A DNA stretch of 33,574 nt from Candidatus Omnitrophota bacterium. GTDB lineage: Bacteria > Omnitrophota > Gorgyraeia > Duberdicusellales > 4484-171. Every line of letters starts with the position of its first letter. The stretch's first letter is position 1. A program made the translations under genes and the position numbers. This document shows, piece after piece, positions 1-6,963 of the stretch. Where the stretch lies: positions 1-33,574 of the forward strand of contig JAGLSE010000022.1 of the NCBI GenBank assembly GCA_023135905.1, written 5' to 3'. A model generated the notes under the pieces. It ran no database searches and was not told where the DNA came from. It saw only the letters and a list, made by a program, of their open reading frames with translations.

Positions 1-31
1 GCGGTAAATTTGGTCGGTGTGCAGCGATTTG

Positions 32-352
32 TTATGAAATTCGATAATTCATTTTTTCAAGATTGTTTATTAATTGTTTTAAATTGAAAGACCAAAAAAT
101 TAAAATGTTTGGATAATTTATATTTGTAGTTTTTATTTGAAGTCCTTTATTGAATAATCCATGGCATTTTTTTAATTGTAAAGATTCTTCTTTTTGAAAT
201 TCATAAGATTTTCCTAATACAAAAAGTTTTATTTGATTTTCTGATATCTCTATTTTGGCAAATGGCCATGTTGCATTAAAACAGCCAATTCGAGCCCCAC
301 CAATTTGTGTATATTTTTTCATTTTTAATTTCTCATAACAATTACTATACAC
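32..352 (-). CDS. small hypothetical protein
   Basis: This encodes about 106 residues from a GTG start (GTG TAT AGT), with GGAG only three bases upstream. An in-frame ATG at residue 11 (MKKYTQIGG) is an alternative start. The protein has no signal peptide or membrane segment. It contains a short patch, GCFNATWPFAKIEIS, followed by alternating short strand-like segments and an IFWSFN motif near the C terminus, which suggests a compact beta-rich domain. I have a vague memory of small hypothetical proteins sharing the 'NATWPFAKL..' and 'FWTF' patches, but no function is known to me. It stands apart from the ybeY operon, separated by about 840 bases of repeats. It may be a lone accessory gene, and its expression is unproven. 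Confidence 0.55.
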   Translation of the reverse strand: MYSNCYEKLKMKKYTQIGGARIGCFNATWPFAKIEISENQIKLFVLGKSYEFQKEESLQLKKCHGLFNKGLQIKTTNINYPNILIFWSFNLKQLINNLEKMNYRIS

Positions 353-766
353 CTACTCCGTTTATTTTTAAATTCTTTCTAAATACTATCATTATCAAAA
401 AAAAAGTCAATGAAAACGCTTTTACCAATCGATCATTATCCGATTAACCCTTTAATAACAGAAAAAACGATAAGTTCCATTTAGAGGGATTTTATACAAG
501 AATATAAAAATTATATATATTCCAGAAGAATACTTAACGGGTGTTTTTTATTTATTCGTATTTATTTGAACATGTGGTCAATTCAAGACTTGCCCCCCTA
601 TGCTTATTCATCCTTATAATTTTACCAAATCTTGACAATTTAATTTTATTTCTATCTAGGACGGACGCAACGCCCGCACCCTACGTATTTCTTATTTTTA
701 CAAATATATCTTATATTTATTTTTTCTAATTATTTCTATTCTTTCGTCTTATTTTCCCCTTTCCCC

Positions 767-794
767 TTTTTCCTTTTTCCTTTTTCCTTTTTCC
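767..794. repeat. 7-base tandem repeat, four units
   Basis: Four exact head-to-tail copies of TTTTTCC, preceded by a related TTTCCCC run. This is a slippage-prone pyrimidine tract (purine tract on the gene-sense strand). Confidence 0.85.
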
Positions 795-842
795 TTAATT
801 TATTCTCCCCATCTCTCACCATATTAGTTATATATTTTATAA

Positions 843-978
843 AAAATCTGTATTACGATAGGTGCGTAGCACCAATATTTAGGAGGTTGACACTGCCTGG
901 ATAAAATGTATTTTAAACAGAAAGTGTTGAACTCATAAATATTGCCGCGAATTTACTCGTGGCAGTATTACAGATTTT
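843..978. repeat. 136-base element with terminal inverted repeats and internal hairpins
   Basis: The ends form a 14-base inverted repeat with one mismatch: AAAATCTGTATTAC at 843-856 against GTATTACAGATTTT at 965-978. Inside are three hairpins in series. The first is GGTGC/GCACC (861-873). The second runs from 886 to 932, GTTGACACT against AGTGTTGAAC, capped by a perfect TAAAAT/ATTTTA stem at 902-915. The third is TGCCGCGA/TCGTGGCA at 943-964, with one G-T pair. Together they form a closed multi-arm structure like a cloverleaf. It could be a MITE-type element or a structured RNA, and the strand cannot be decided from sequence. Confidence 0.55.
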
Positions 979-984
979 CATACC

Positions 985-1024
985 CTTCGTGTCTCCCAAC
1001 CTTCGTGATCTTCGTGGCTTCGTG
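985..1024. repeat. clustered CTTCGTG words
   Basis: The word CTTCGTG occurs at 985, 1001, 1010 and 1018. On the opposite strand it reads as repeated CACGAAG. This looks like a degenerate dispersed intergenic repeat, with no coding or regulatory role evident. Confidence 0.6.
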
Positions 1025-1062
1025 TGAATATTTATCTTTATTTTTATCTTCTAATATTTTAT

Positions 1063-1112
1063 TACGGGCGTAGACAAGCCAGAGGTCTTGACAACTTGGC
1101 AGACGGCGCCCC
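1063..1112. repeat. GC-rich imperfect palindrome
   Basis: A GC-rich island in AT-rich DNA. GGGCG near the left end pairs with CGCCC near the right end, and inner GCC/GGC and GTC/GAC pairs suggest a long imperfect hairpin. The sequence at about 658-686 is a similar GC-rich piece. Both resemble dispersed palindromic intergenic repeats rather than genes. Confidence 0.45.
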
Positions 1113-1192
1113 TACAATTTCTCTTTTTCCTTTATCTATTTCTTCTTCTTTTCCCTATGAGCTAAGTACTAAAGACTATGAGCTTCTTATTA

Positions 1193-1612
1193 TCAACAAA
1201 TCTCTTCTAACAATTCTTCTTGTTTCTTTTCCATAACTAGCCGTTTTACTTTTGTCATATCATCATAGCCTATAAGATGTAACACTCCGTGAACAAGATA
1301 AAGAAATAATTCTTTTTGCCATTTAATATCAAGGTCTTTACTTACATTTACTGCCGTTTCAACGGAAACAACAACTTCACCTAAATAATCTGGTTCTAAA
1401 TCGTCTTTTAAAGGAAAACTTATGACGTCGGTTGGTAAGTTTTTCTTGAAATATTTTTTATTAAGATTTTTTATAAATTCGTTGTCGCAGAGATAAAATG
1501 AAATGTGTTTATCCGCTATATTAAGAAGAAACCCAAGTTTATCAAGTTTTTCACACAAGGATTTAAGATTTATTCTCTTTAGATTTTGTTTGTTTATTAT
1601 TTCGACTTTCAT
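1193..1612 (-). CDS. ybeY: endoribonuclease YbeY, rRNA maturation factor
   Basis: YbeY is a metal-dependent single-strand endoribonuclease needed for 16S rRNA 3' end maturation and ribosome quality control. The 139-residue length fits the family. The zinc motif is seen near residue 109 as HGVLHLIGYDD. The first two His ligands are present, but the usual third His (…GYDH) is Asp here, which may still bind metal. The start lies 50 bases inside the end of the upstream HD-phosphodiesterase gene and has no clear Shine-Dalgarno, suggesting translational coupling. The pgpH-like gene followed by ybeY is a common bacterial order. This is the last gene of the long minus-strand run before the repeat-rich gap. 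Confidence 0.93.
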   Translation of the reverse strand: MKVEIINKQNLKRINLKSLCEKLDKLGFLLNIADKHISFYLCDNEFIKNLNKKYFKKNLPTDVISFPLKDDLEPDYLGEVVVSVETAVNVSKDLDIKWQKELFLYLVHGVLHLIGYDDMTKVKRLVMEKKQEELLEEIC

Positions 1613-2966
1613 CTTTAGGATAATTAATTCGAGTATGAAAAACCGCGTTTAACATTCTTACAAAACTTTGAGTAATCTTTTCTAAATCTTTCATGGTAAG
1701 GCTGCTTTCATCAAGTTCTCCATCCATAAAACGACTTTTAACAACTTCTCTCACCATTTCTTCTATTCTTGAGGGAGTCGGTTCATCTAATGTACGGGAT
1801 AAAGCTTCTATAGTATCAGCTAAAGCAACAATTGCTGTCTCTTTACTTTGAGGTTTAGGTCCATGATAACGATAATCTTCTTCATGTTTACCTTCTGGTT
1901 CTAATTCTCGAGCTCTGTGATAAAAATAATAAACTAAAGTCTTACCATGATGCTGTATAATAAAATCAATTATTTTTGGCTTTAAATTATGTTTCTTAGC
2001 TAAATCTACACCTTCTTTTACGTGGTTAAGAATTATTAATTTACTTATTGAAGGTTTTAATTTTTTATGCATATCTTTAAATCTTACTAAATTTTCCGTA
2101 AAATAATCAGGTTTAACCAGTTTACCCACATCATGGTAATAAGCTCCCACTCTAGCTAAAAGAGAATTCGCGCTAGCGGCCTCTGCTGCCGATTCACTTA
2201 AATTTGCCACAACTAAAGAATGTTGATACGTACCCGGGGCTTCTAATATTAATCTCCGAAGTAAAGGATGGTTAAAATCCGATAATTCCAGGAGTGAGAT
2301 ATTAGTTACTACTTTAAAAATATATTCAAAAACTGGAAGAATACCTAAAACTATAAAAGAAGATAACAACCCGTTAATCAGACATACCGAAAGAAGATCT
2401 CTTAAAAATGGCAAATCAAGACCAGACATTACAAAAGGGCTTAACCTCCTTTCCGAGATATAAGCAAAAATAAATAAAATAAGCCCCGCAAAAAAACCGG
2501 CTTTTATCACTTGAAATCTACGGCGAATTCTTATGGTAAGCATTGAAGCTGTTATTGATCCAGCTAACAAACTGATACCTATTCCAAGATTATTATCACC
2601 TATACTCGCACCCAGCAATGAAATGAAAACTGAAAAAATAAAAGAAAGTTCTAAATTCTCAAACAAAAGTGTTATTAAAATCGCGAACCCGATTACGGAT
2701 ATACCATAACCGGATATTTTAAAAGTTGTTATAGTCAAAAGAGGTATCCATATAGCTATCATCCCTAATATGCATAAATCTAAATTTGACGGTAAATTAT
2801 CTATTTTTCGAAAAAATTTAGCATAAACAAAAAGAATGAATGTCAAAATCACCATAGAAAAGTCTATATCATATTTATAAAATATCAGTCCTATAATAAC
2901 AAAAAATATAAGACCAATAAAATGCTCTAAAAATTTATTTTGTTTTTTTTCGTTAAAAATTTTCAT
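1563..2966 (-). CDS. PgpH-like 7TM HD-domain phosphodiesterase (probable cyclic-di-AMP hydrolase)
   Basis: A membrane protein of 467 residues. Seven or eight hydrophobic segments span about residues 12-215. A cytoplasmic HD domain follows, with H249, the H278-D279 pair, H315, H339-H340 and D384 as likely metal ligands. The block YRYHGPKPQSKE (365-376) is typical of the PgpH group, which hydrolyses cyclic-di-AMP. Characterised PgpH proteins are near 700 residues and carry a large extracellular 7TMR-HDED domain after the first helix. That domain is absent here, so signal input must differ. The charged tail after residue 450 overlaps the start of ybeY. Assignment to the family is firm, but the exact cyclic nucleotide substrate is inferred. 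Confidence 0.85.
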   Translation of the reverse strand: MKIFNEKKQNKFLEHFIGLIFFVIIGLIFYKYDIDFSMVILTFILFVYAKFFRKIDNLPSNLDLCILGMIAIWIPLLTITTFKISGYGISVIGFAILITLLFENLELSFIFSVFISLLGASIGDNNLGIGISLLAGSITASMLTIRIRRRFQVIKAGFFAGLILFIFAYISERRLSPFVMSGLDLPFLRDLLSVCLINGLLSSFIVLGILPVFEYIFKVVTNISLLELSDFNHPLLRRLILEAPGTYQHSLVVANLSESAAEAASANSLLARVGAYYHDVGKLVKPDYFTENLVRFKDMHKKLKPSISKLIILNHVKEGVDLAKKHNLKPKIIDFIIQHHGKTLVYYFYHRARELEPEGKHEEDYRYHGPKPQSKETAIVALADTIEALSRTLDEPTPSRIEEMVREVVKSRFMDGELDESSLTMKDLEKITQSFVRMLNAVFHTRINYPKDESRNNKQTKSKENKS

Positions 2967-3102
2967 ATACTTGGATTATTTCCTGTATTAGATGATGTCG
3001 CTCATAATCAATCTTATTTAAATAACAAAACTTAATACCTAAATTTGCGTTGTATATCATGGCTACTACTATTCAACCTGTATCAGGAAGGTCAATTGTT
3101 TT

Positions 3103-3130
3103 AAATAGTTTCAGCATTTTTTAACTATTT
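3103..3130. other. AT-rich hairpin downstream of the LysM gene
   Basis: A perfect 8-base stem, AAATAGTT/AACTATTT, lies 12 bases past the stop codon of the LysM lipoprotein gene. In the sense direction no proper T-run follows, so it is at best a weak terminator or an RNA-processing hairpin. Confidence 0.3.
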
Positions 3131-3142
3131 ATATTTATTGCT

Positions 3143-3700
3143 TTAATTTAATATTGGGATTTTTATCCTTAATCCGGGATAAATTTTATCGGGACTTTTT
3201 AGTATATCTTTATTGTAATCAAATATTAACTTCCACTTTGTTGTTGTATTATAAAATTTTCGTGAAACCTTCTGGAGAGTCTCATTCTTTTGAATCGTGT
3301 AATATTTATATTCTTTTTCTATTTTGGTCTTCTCTTTTTTTTCAGTAACTAAAGGTTCAACTTCTTCTAAAAAATCATATTCTGTATCTTGGGCTAGAGT
3401 ATATTCATCCTTTTCATTTTTTAATGTTTTTTCTTCTAAAAATAATTCTTGTTTTAATGCACCTTTCTTGTTATATCTTTTTGTTTCCTGTTCCTTAGAT
3501 TTAAATTCAAATTCTACAACTGATATTTTTCGAGAATTTCCAAACCTATTTTTCTTAGTTACACCTTTTGATGAACCTGACAAATAACCTTGGTTACCCT
3601 GAACCTCCATATCTGTTCTTGGTTTTTCAATAGTATATGTTCTTACTCTCATACATCCGCTTAACAAAACAATACAGAATAAAATAAATATTTTTTTCAT
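3143..3700 (-). CDS. LysM-domain outer-envelope lipoprotein
   Basis: The 185-residue product begins with a short lipoprotein signal peptide. A lipobox, LLSGC, ends at Cys16, so a diacylglyceryl-modified, membrane-anchored protein is expected. The middle, about residues 30-130, is charged, low in hydrophobics and rich in K and E, probably an extended linker. The C-terminal 50 residues (from YYTIQKNETL to GLRIKIP) form a LysM domain, which binds peptidoglycan or chitin-like glycans. A role in tying the outer membrane to the wall, or as a scaffold, is inferred. The start has a strong Shine-Dalgarno (GGGGAGG, spacing 8). It lies 130 bases after aspS and 176 bases before the HD gene, so it may be a separate unit. 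Confidence 0.85.
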   Translation of the reverse strand: MKKIFILFCIVLLSGCMRVRTYTIEKPRTDMEVQGNQGYLSGSSKGVTKKNRFGNSRKISVVEFEFKSKEQETKRYNKKGALKQELFLEEKTLKNEKDEYTLAQDTEYDFLEEVEPLVTEKKEKTKIEKEYKYYTIQKNETLQKVSRKFYNTTTKWKLIFDYNKDILKSPDKIYPGLRIKIPILN

Positions 3701-3831
3701 ATTATTTACCTCCCCTTATTAATGAACAGTATAGGTATTTAATTTATACATTTTTACGCCATCAAAGACAGAAATATAATATCACTTTTCTTCTAAATCT
3801 AATAGAACTTTCTATAATGACATTTAAAGTT

Positions 3832-5241
3832 TCAATCTTCTTTTTCTTCTTTAATTAATTTAATTTTGAGTTCGTCTAACTGTTTTTCTTCTATATATGA
3901 AGGCGCTTCGCTTAAAGGACAAATACCCCTTTGTGTTTTAGGAAAAGCGATTACCTCTCGAATACTAGATGATTTGGTTATAATAGCACATAATCTATCT
4001 AAACCAAAAGCTGCTCCACCATGAGGTGGAACACCATATTTAAACGATCTCAATAAAAATCCGAATTTTTCTTCTGCTTCTAACTCTGATATCCCTAAAA
4101 TCTCAAAAATTTTCTTTTGAAGCTCGAATGAATTTATTCTTATAGAACCGCTCCCTAATTCTTCACCATTTAAAACAAGATCATATGAACGGGATCTTAC
4201 TTTAGACAAATCTGTATCCAAAAGAGGGATATCTTGTTCGTTTGGTGCTGTAAAAGGGTGATGACAGGATTGCCAACGTTTATTTTCTTCGTTATATTCA
4301 AACAACGGAAAATCTACTACCCATAAAAACTTATATTCGTTTTCTTTCTCTGTAGAATTAGGGTTCCTTAAATCCGGTTTATCTGTCCCATATTTTTCTA
4401 TTGCTTCTTTATGAGGTATCCTTAAAAAAGGAGTTTTTATTTCTACACCCAAAAGTTTGGAAAAAACTGAAGCAAACATATTTTCTACTATAGAAAGTAT
4501 ATCTTCCTCGTCCACAAAGGACATTTCTAAATCTAACTGAGTGAATTCCGGTTGTCTGTCTTTTCGTAAATCTTCGTCACGAAAACATCTTGCTATCTGA
4601 TAATATCTATCCATACCTCCTACCATTAGTATTTGTTTAAATAGCTGTGGTGATTGGGGTAAAGCATAAAATTTGTTTTCATTTAGGCGGGATGGTACTA
4701 GATAATCCCTGGCTCCTTCAGGAGTTGACTTTGTAAGAAACGGTGTTTCTATTTCTAAAAAATTTTGTTCATTTAAAATTTTTCTAAACTCCTGATTTAA
4801 TTTATGACGTAAAATTATTTTTTGAGAAACACTATTTCTTCTTAAATCTAAATATCTATGCATCAATCTAGTCTCTTCTCCGGCTTCTACATTATCTTCA
4901 ACATTAAAAGGTAAATCAGAAGCTGCACTTAAAATATCTAGTTCTTGGGCACAAATCTCTACATATCCTGTAGATATTTTAGGATTCTCTGTCTTCTTAG
5001 GTCGAGAATTAACCATTCCTTTTATTTTCACTACGTCTTCGTTACGCAGTTTTTTAGCTTTTTCATATGTTTCAGTATTTGGTTTAGGAAGAAATATTAT
5101 CTGAGTAATTCCATATCTATCCCTAATATCAATAAAAATAAGTTTTCCATGGTCGCGTCTTGAAGCAACCCAACCGCATAATACAACTTCTTTATTTAAT
5201 TCTTCTACAGTTAAATCGCCGCAAGTATGTGTCCTTAACAT
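3832..5241 (-). CDS. aspS: aspartyl-tRNA synthetase, bacterial type lacking the GAD domain
   Basis: Class II synthetase that charges tRNA-Asp. At 469 residues it is over 100 shorter than the usual bacterial enzyme (about 590). The N-terminal OB anticodon domain covers about 1-105. Motif 2 is seen around FRDEDLRKDRQPEFTQLD (220-237) and motif 3 as GGAAFGLDR (408-416). KYGTDKPDLR (283-292) is followed after only a dozen residues by FLWVVDFP (305-312). The GAD domain normally inserted there is missing, with both flanks intact and in frame. Residue 31 is His and residue 82 is Lys; positions near these are reported to affect tRNA-Asn acceptance, so discrimination is unclear. The Shine-Dalgarno GAGGAG supports the start. 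The gene lies after hisS. Confidence 0.95.
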   Translation of the reverse strand: MLRTHTCGDLTVEELNKEVVLCGWVASRRDHGKLIFIDIRDRYGITQIIFLPKPNTETYEKAKKLRNEDVVKIKGMVNSRPKKTENPKISTGYVEICAQELDILSAASDLPFNVEDNVEAGEETRLMHRYLDLRRNSVSQKIILRHKLNQEFRKILNEQNFLEIETPFLTKSTPEGARDYLVPSRLNENKFYALPQSPQLFKQILMVGGMDRYYQIARCFRDEDLRKDRQPEFTQLDLEMSFVDEEDILSIVENMFASVFSKLLGVEIKTPFLRIPHKEAIEKYGTDKPDLRNPNSTEKENEYKFLWVVDFPLFEYNEENKRWQSCHHPFTAPNEQDIPLLDTDLSKVRSRSYDLVLNGEELGSGSIRINSFELQKKIFEILGISELEAEEKFGFLLRSFKYGVPPHGGAAFGLDRLCAIITKSSSIREVIAFPKTQRGICPLSEAPSYIEEKQLDELKIKLIKEEKED

Positions 5242-5262
5242 TTGTTACTCCTCTTTTGGTTA

Positions 5263-5301
5263 AACCCAAAATTCGCGTTAGACCACAGCGAATTCTGGGT
5301 T
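5263..5301. repeat. 39-base intergenic palindrome between hisS and aspS
   Basis: The left arm AACCCA-A-AATTCGC (5263-5276) pairs with GCGAATT-C-TGGGTT (5288-5301), with one internal mismatch and an 11-base loop. It starts 19 bases past the hisS stop and ends just before the aspS Shine-Dalgarno. No T-run follows in the sense direction, so it is more likely a dispersed palindrome, a processing site or a translation-level element than a terminator. Confidence 0.6.
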
Positions 5302-5319
5302 ATATTAGTAGTTTTAAAA

Positions 5320-6591
5320 TTATATAACTTTTTCTATCCCTAAACTTTTCATTCTTTTTTTAATTTCAGTTGTTAAATTATTGTATTTTATTATTTCTTG
5401 CGTTGAAGTTTCCATATTTCTTAAAACAAATGAATCATTTTTATGTTCCTCTTCACCAAGAATAAGCACGAATTTGGTTCCTTTTTTTTGAGCTACTCTC
5501 AATTGTCCTTTTAATGATTTATCTTTATAATCAAAATCAGCACTAAACCCCGCTTCTCTTATATCCCGTAAGATACCAAATCCTAATTTAGTATTATCCT
5601 GACCGGTAACGGCTACAAAAAAATCGAGAGTTTTCGACCTTTGAGTTTCTGCTAATATTAACAATATTCTTTCAACTCCCAAAGCAAAACCTATAGCGGG
5701 TATTTCCGGGCCGCCTAAAGATTTCATAAGGTTGTTATATCTGCCGCCTGCGCCGATAGCATCTTGTGAGCCTAACTTGTTTGAAGTTATTTCAAATACA
5801 GTATTAGTATAATAATCTAAACCTCTTACTAAATGAGGACTATATACATGCTTTATATTCATATCTTTAAGAAGAGACAATAAATCATTAAACCGGGTTT
5901 TACAATCTAAACATAAATGCCCCATTTCCAGATTCAAGGAGTTGACTAAATTTTTACATTGTTTATTTTTACAATCTATTACTCTTAAAGGATTTTTTTC
6001 TAACCTTTTCGCGCAATCTTCGCAAAGTTCATCACGTTTACCACTAAGAGATTGTTTAAGTGTATAGGAAAACTTTTCTTTATCAGAAATACAGCCTAAA
6101 GTATTAATTTTTAACTCTTTTTCTGTAACACCAATATCCTTCAATATTTCAAAGCACAAACTAATTATTTCGGCGTCAATATAAATACTATTTGAACCTA
6201 TAGCTTCAACCCCAATATGATGAAATTGGCGTAATCTTCCTTTCTGAGGCCTTTCTCCTCGAAACATTGGGCCTTGATAAAAAAACTTATAAAAATCATT
6301 TTGTTTAAATAAAGAATTCTGAAGATAATATCTGATAACCTGAGCTGTTCCTTCGGGTCTTAAAACTATATCTTTACCTTCGATTTTAAACATTTGTCTC
6401 TCTACAATATCAGTTACTTCTCCTACACCTTTTAAAAATAATTCCCGTTCTTCCAAAATAGGCAAACTTATCTCTTCGTAACCAAATTTCTGACAAATAT
6501 CTCTTGATTTCTGATTTATATCCTGAAAAACTAAAGTTTCTGATGGTTTAAAATCAGAGGTTCCTCTAACATTAAAAAACTTTTTTCTCAC
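5320..6591 (-). CDS. hisS: histidyl-tRNA synthetase
   Basis: Class II synthetase that charges tRNA-His. The length of 423 residues is normal. Visible motifs are the N-terminal RGTSDF block, LRPEGTAQ (78-85) of the active site, FRGERPQKGRLRQFHHIGVE (motif 2 region, 110-129) and the histidine-specific RGLDYY (256-261). The insertion domain carries a Cys set (C190, C193, C207, C212, C227, C230) that could bind zinc. Similar Cys patterns occur in many bacterial HisRS. Translation starts at GTG with AGGAG nine bases upstream. It follows the HU gene by 76 bases and precedes aspS, a frequent hisS-aspS pairing. Confidence 0.96.
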   Translation of the reverse strand: MRKKFFNVRGTSDFKPSETLVFQDINQKSRDICQKFGYEEISLPILEERELFLKGVGEVTDIVERQMFKIEGKDIVLRPEGTAQVIRYYLQNSLFKQNDFYKFFYQGPMFRGERPQKGRLRQFHHIGVEAIGSNSIYIDAEIISLCFEILKDIGVTEKELKINTLGCISDKEKFSYTLKQSLSGKRDELCEDCAKRLEKNPLRVIDCKNKQCKNLVNSLNLEMGHLCLDCKTRFNDLLSLLKDMNIKHVYSPHLVRGLDYYTNTVFEITSNKLGSQDAIGAGGRYNNLMKSLGGPEIPAIGFALGVERILLILAETQRSKTLDFFVAVTGQDNTKLGFGILRDIREAGFSADFDYKDKSLKGQLRVAQKKGTKFVLILGEEEHKNDSFVLRNMETSTQEIIKYNNLTTEIKKRMKSLGIEKVI

Positions 6592-6667
6592 TATTTTAAT
6601 CTCCTATTAATGGAATATAACAACTTTAAAAGGGTGGAATTAACGAGGCGCATTTACTAATGAAAGT

Positions 6668-6940
6668 CTATTTAATATGTTTCTTCATATCAAGACCAGG
6701 CTTAAAAACAACAATTTTTCGTTCCGGAACCGGAACAACTTCACCTGTTTTAGGATTTCGGCCAATTCTTTTTTTTCTAGTTTTTACTTGAAAAATCCCA
6801 AAGTTTCTCAACTCTATTCTTTGACCCTCCTTTAAAGCCTCTAAAAGAGTATCAAACGTCATTTGTACTACTTCTTTAACTTTAACCTGTTTTATTCCTG
6901 TTTTTTCACTAATTTTTAAAACAATATCTCTTTTTCTCAT
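6668..6940 (-). CDS. HU-family nucleoid DNA-binding protein
   Basis: A 90-residue HU/IHF-family protein that bends and compacts DNA as a dimer. The helical N-terminal half is followed by the diagnostic stretch LRNFGIFQVKTRKKRIGRNP (44-63). That stretch forms the base of the beta arm, with the conserved GRNP and the following Pro at the arm tip. The C terminus GLDMKKHIK is typical. It could be HU or an IHF subunit, as sequence alone does not settle this. It sits 23 bases after dnaE and before hisS, and so is probably cotranscribed with the replication polymerase gene. Confidence 0.95.
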   Translation of the reverse strand: MRKRDIVLKISEKTGIKQVKVKEVVQMTFDTLLEALKEGQRIELRNFGIFQVKTRKKRIGRNPKTGEVVPVPERKIVVFKPGLDMKKHIK

Positions 6941-6963
6941 ATCCTAAGTTTATCAGTCTCAAA

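Larger units (their letters stand above)
353..1192. other. long intergenic region filled with short repeats
   Basis: No believable gene lies between the hypothetical gene and ybeY. The stretch is a patchwork. It holds a GC-rich palindromic piece near 658-686, a 7-base tandem repeat at 767-794, a cloverleaf-like element at 843-978 and four CTTCGTG words at 985-1024. It also holds a GC-rich imperfect palindrome at about 1063-1112 and a pair of CTATGAGCT words at 1155-1163 and 1176-1184. The short plus-strand reading frames here are by-products of these repeats. No clear terminator was seen just after ybeY. Confidence 0.7.

Noticed and set aside
541-729. 62-residue hydrophobic plus-strand reading frame
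   Set aside because: AT-rich low-complexity sequence with a GC-rich repeat piece inside, and no start signal. Hydrophobicity follows from T-rich codons.
886-907. Possible promoter with TTGACA and TAAAAT
   Set aside because: The spacing between the two words is only nine bases, and both lie in arms of the cloverleaf-like element.
1024-1236. 70-residue plus-strand reading frame next to ybeY
   Set aside because: Built from the repeats at 1063-1184 and antisense to the end of ybeY.
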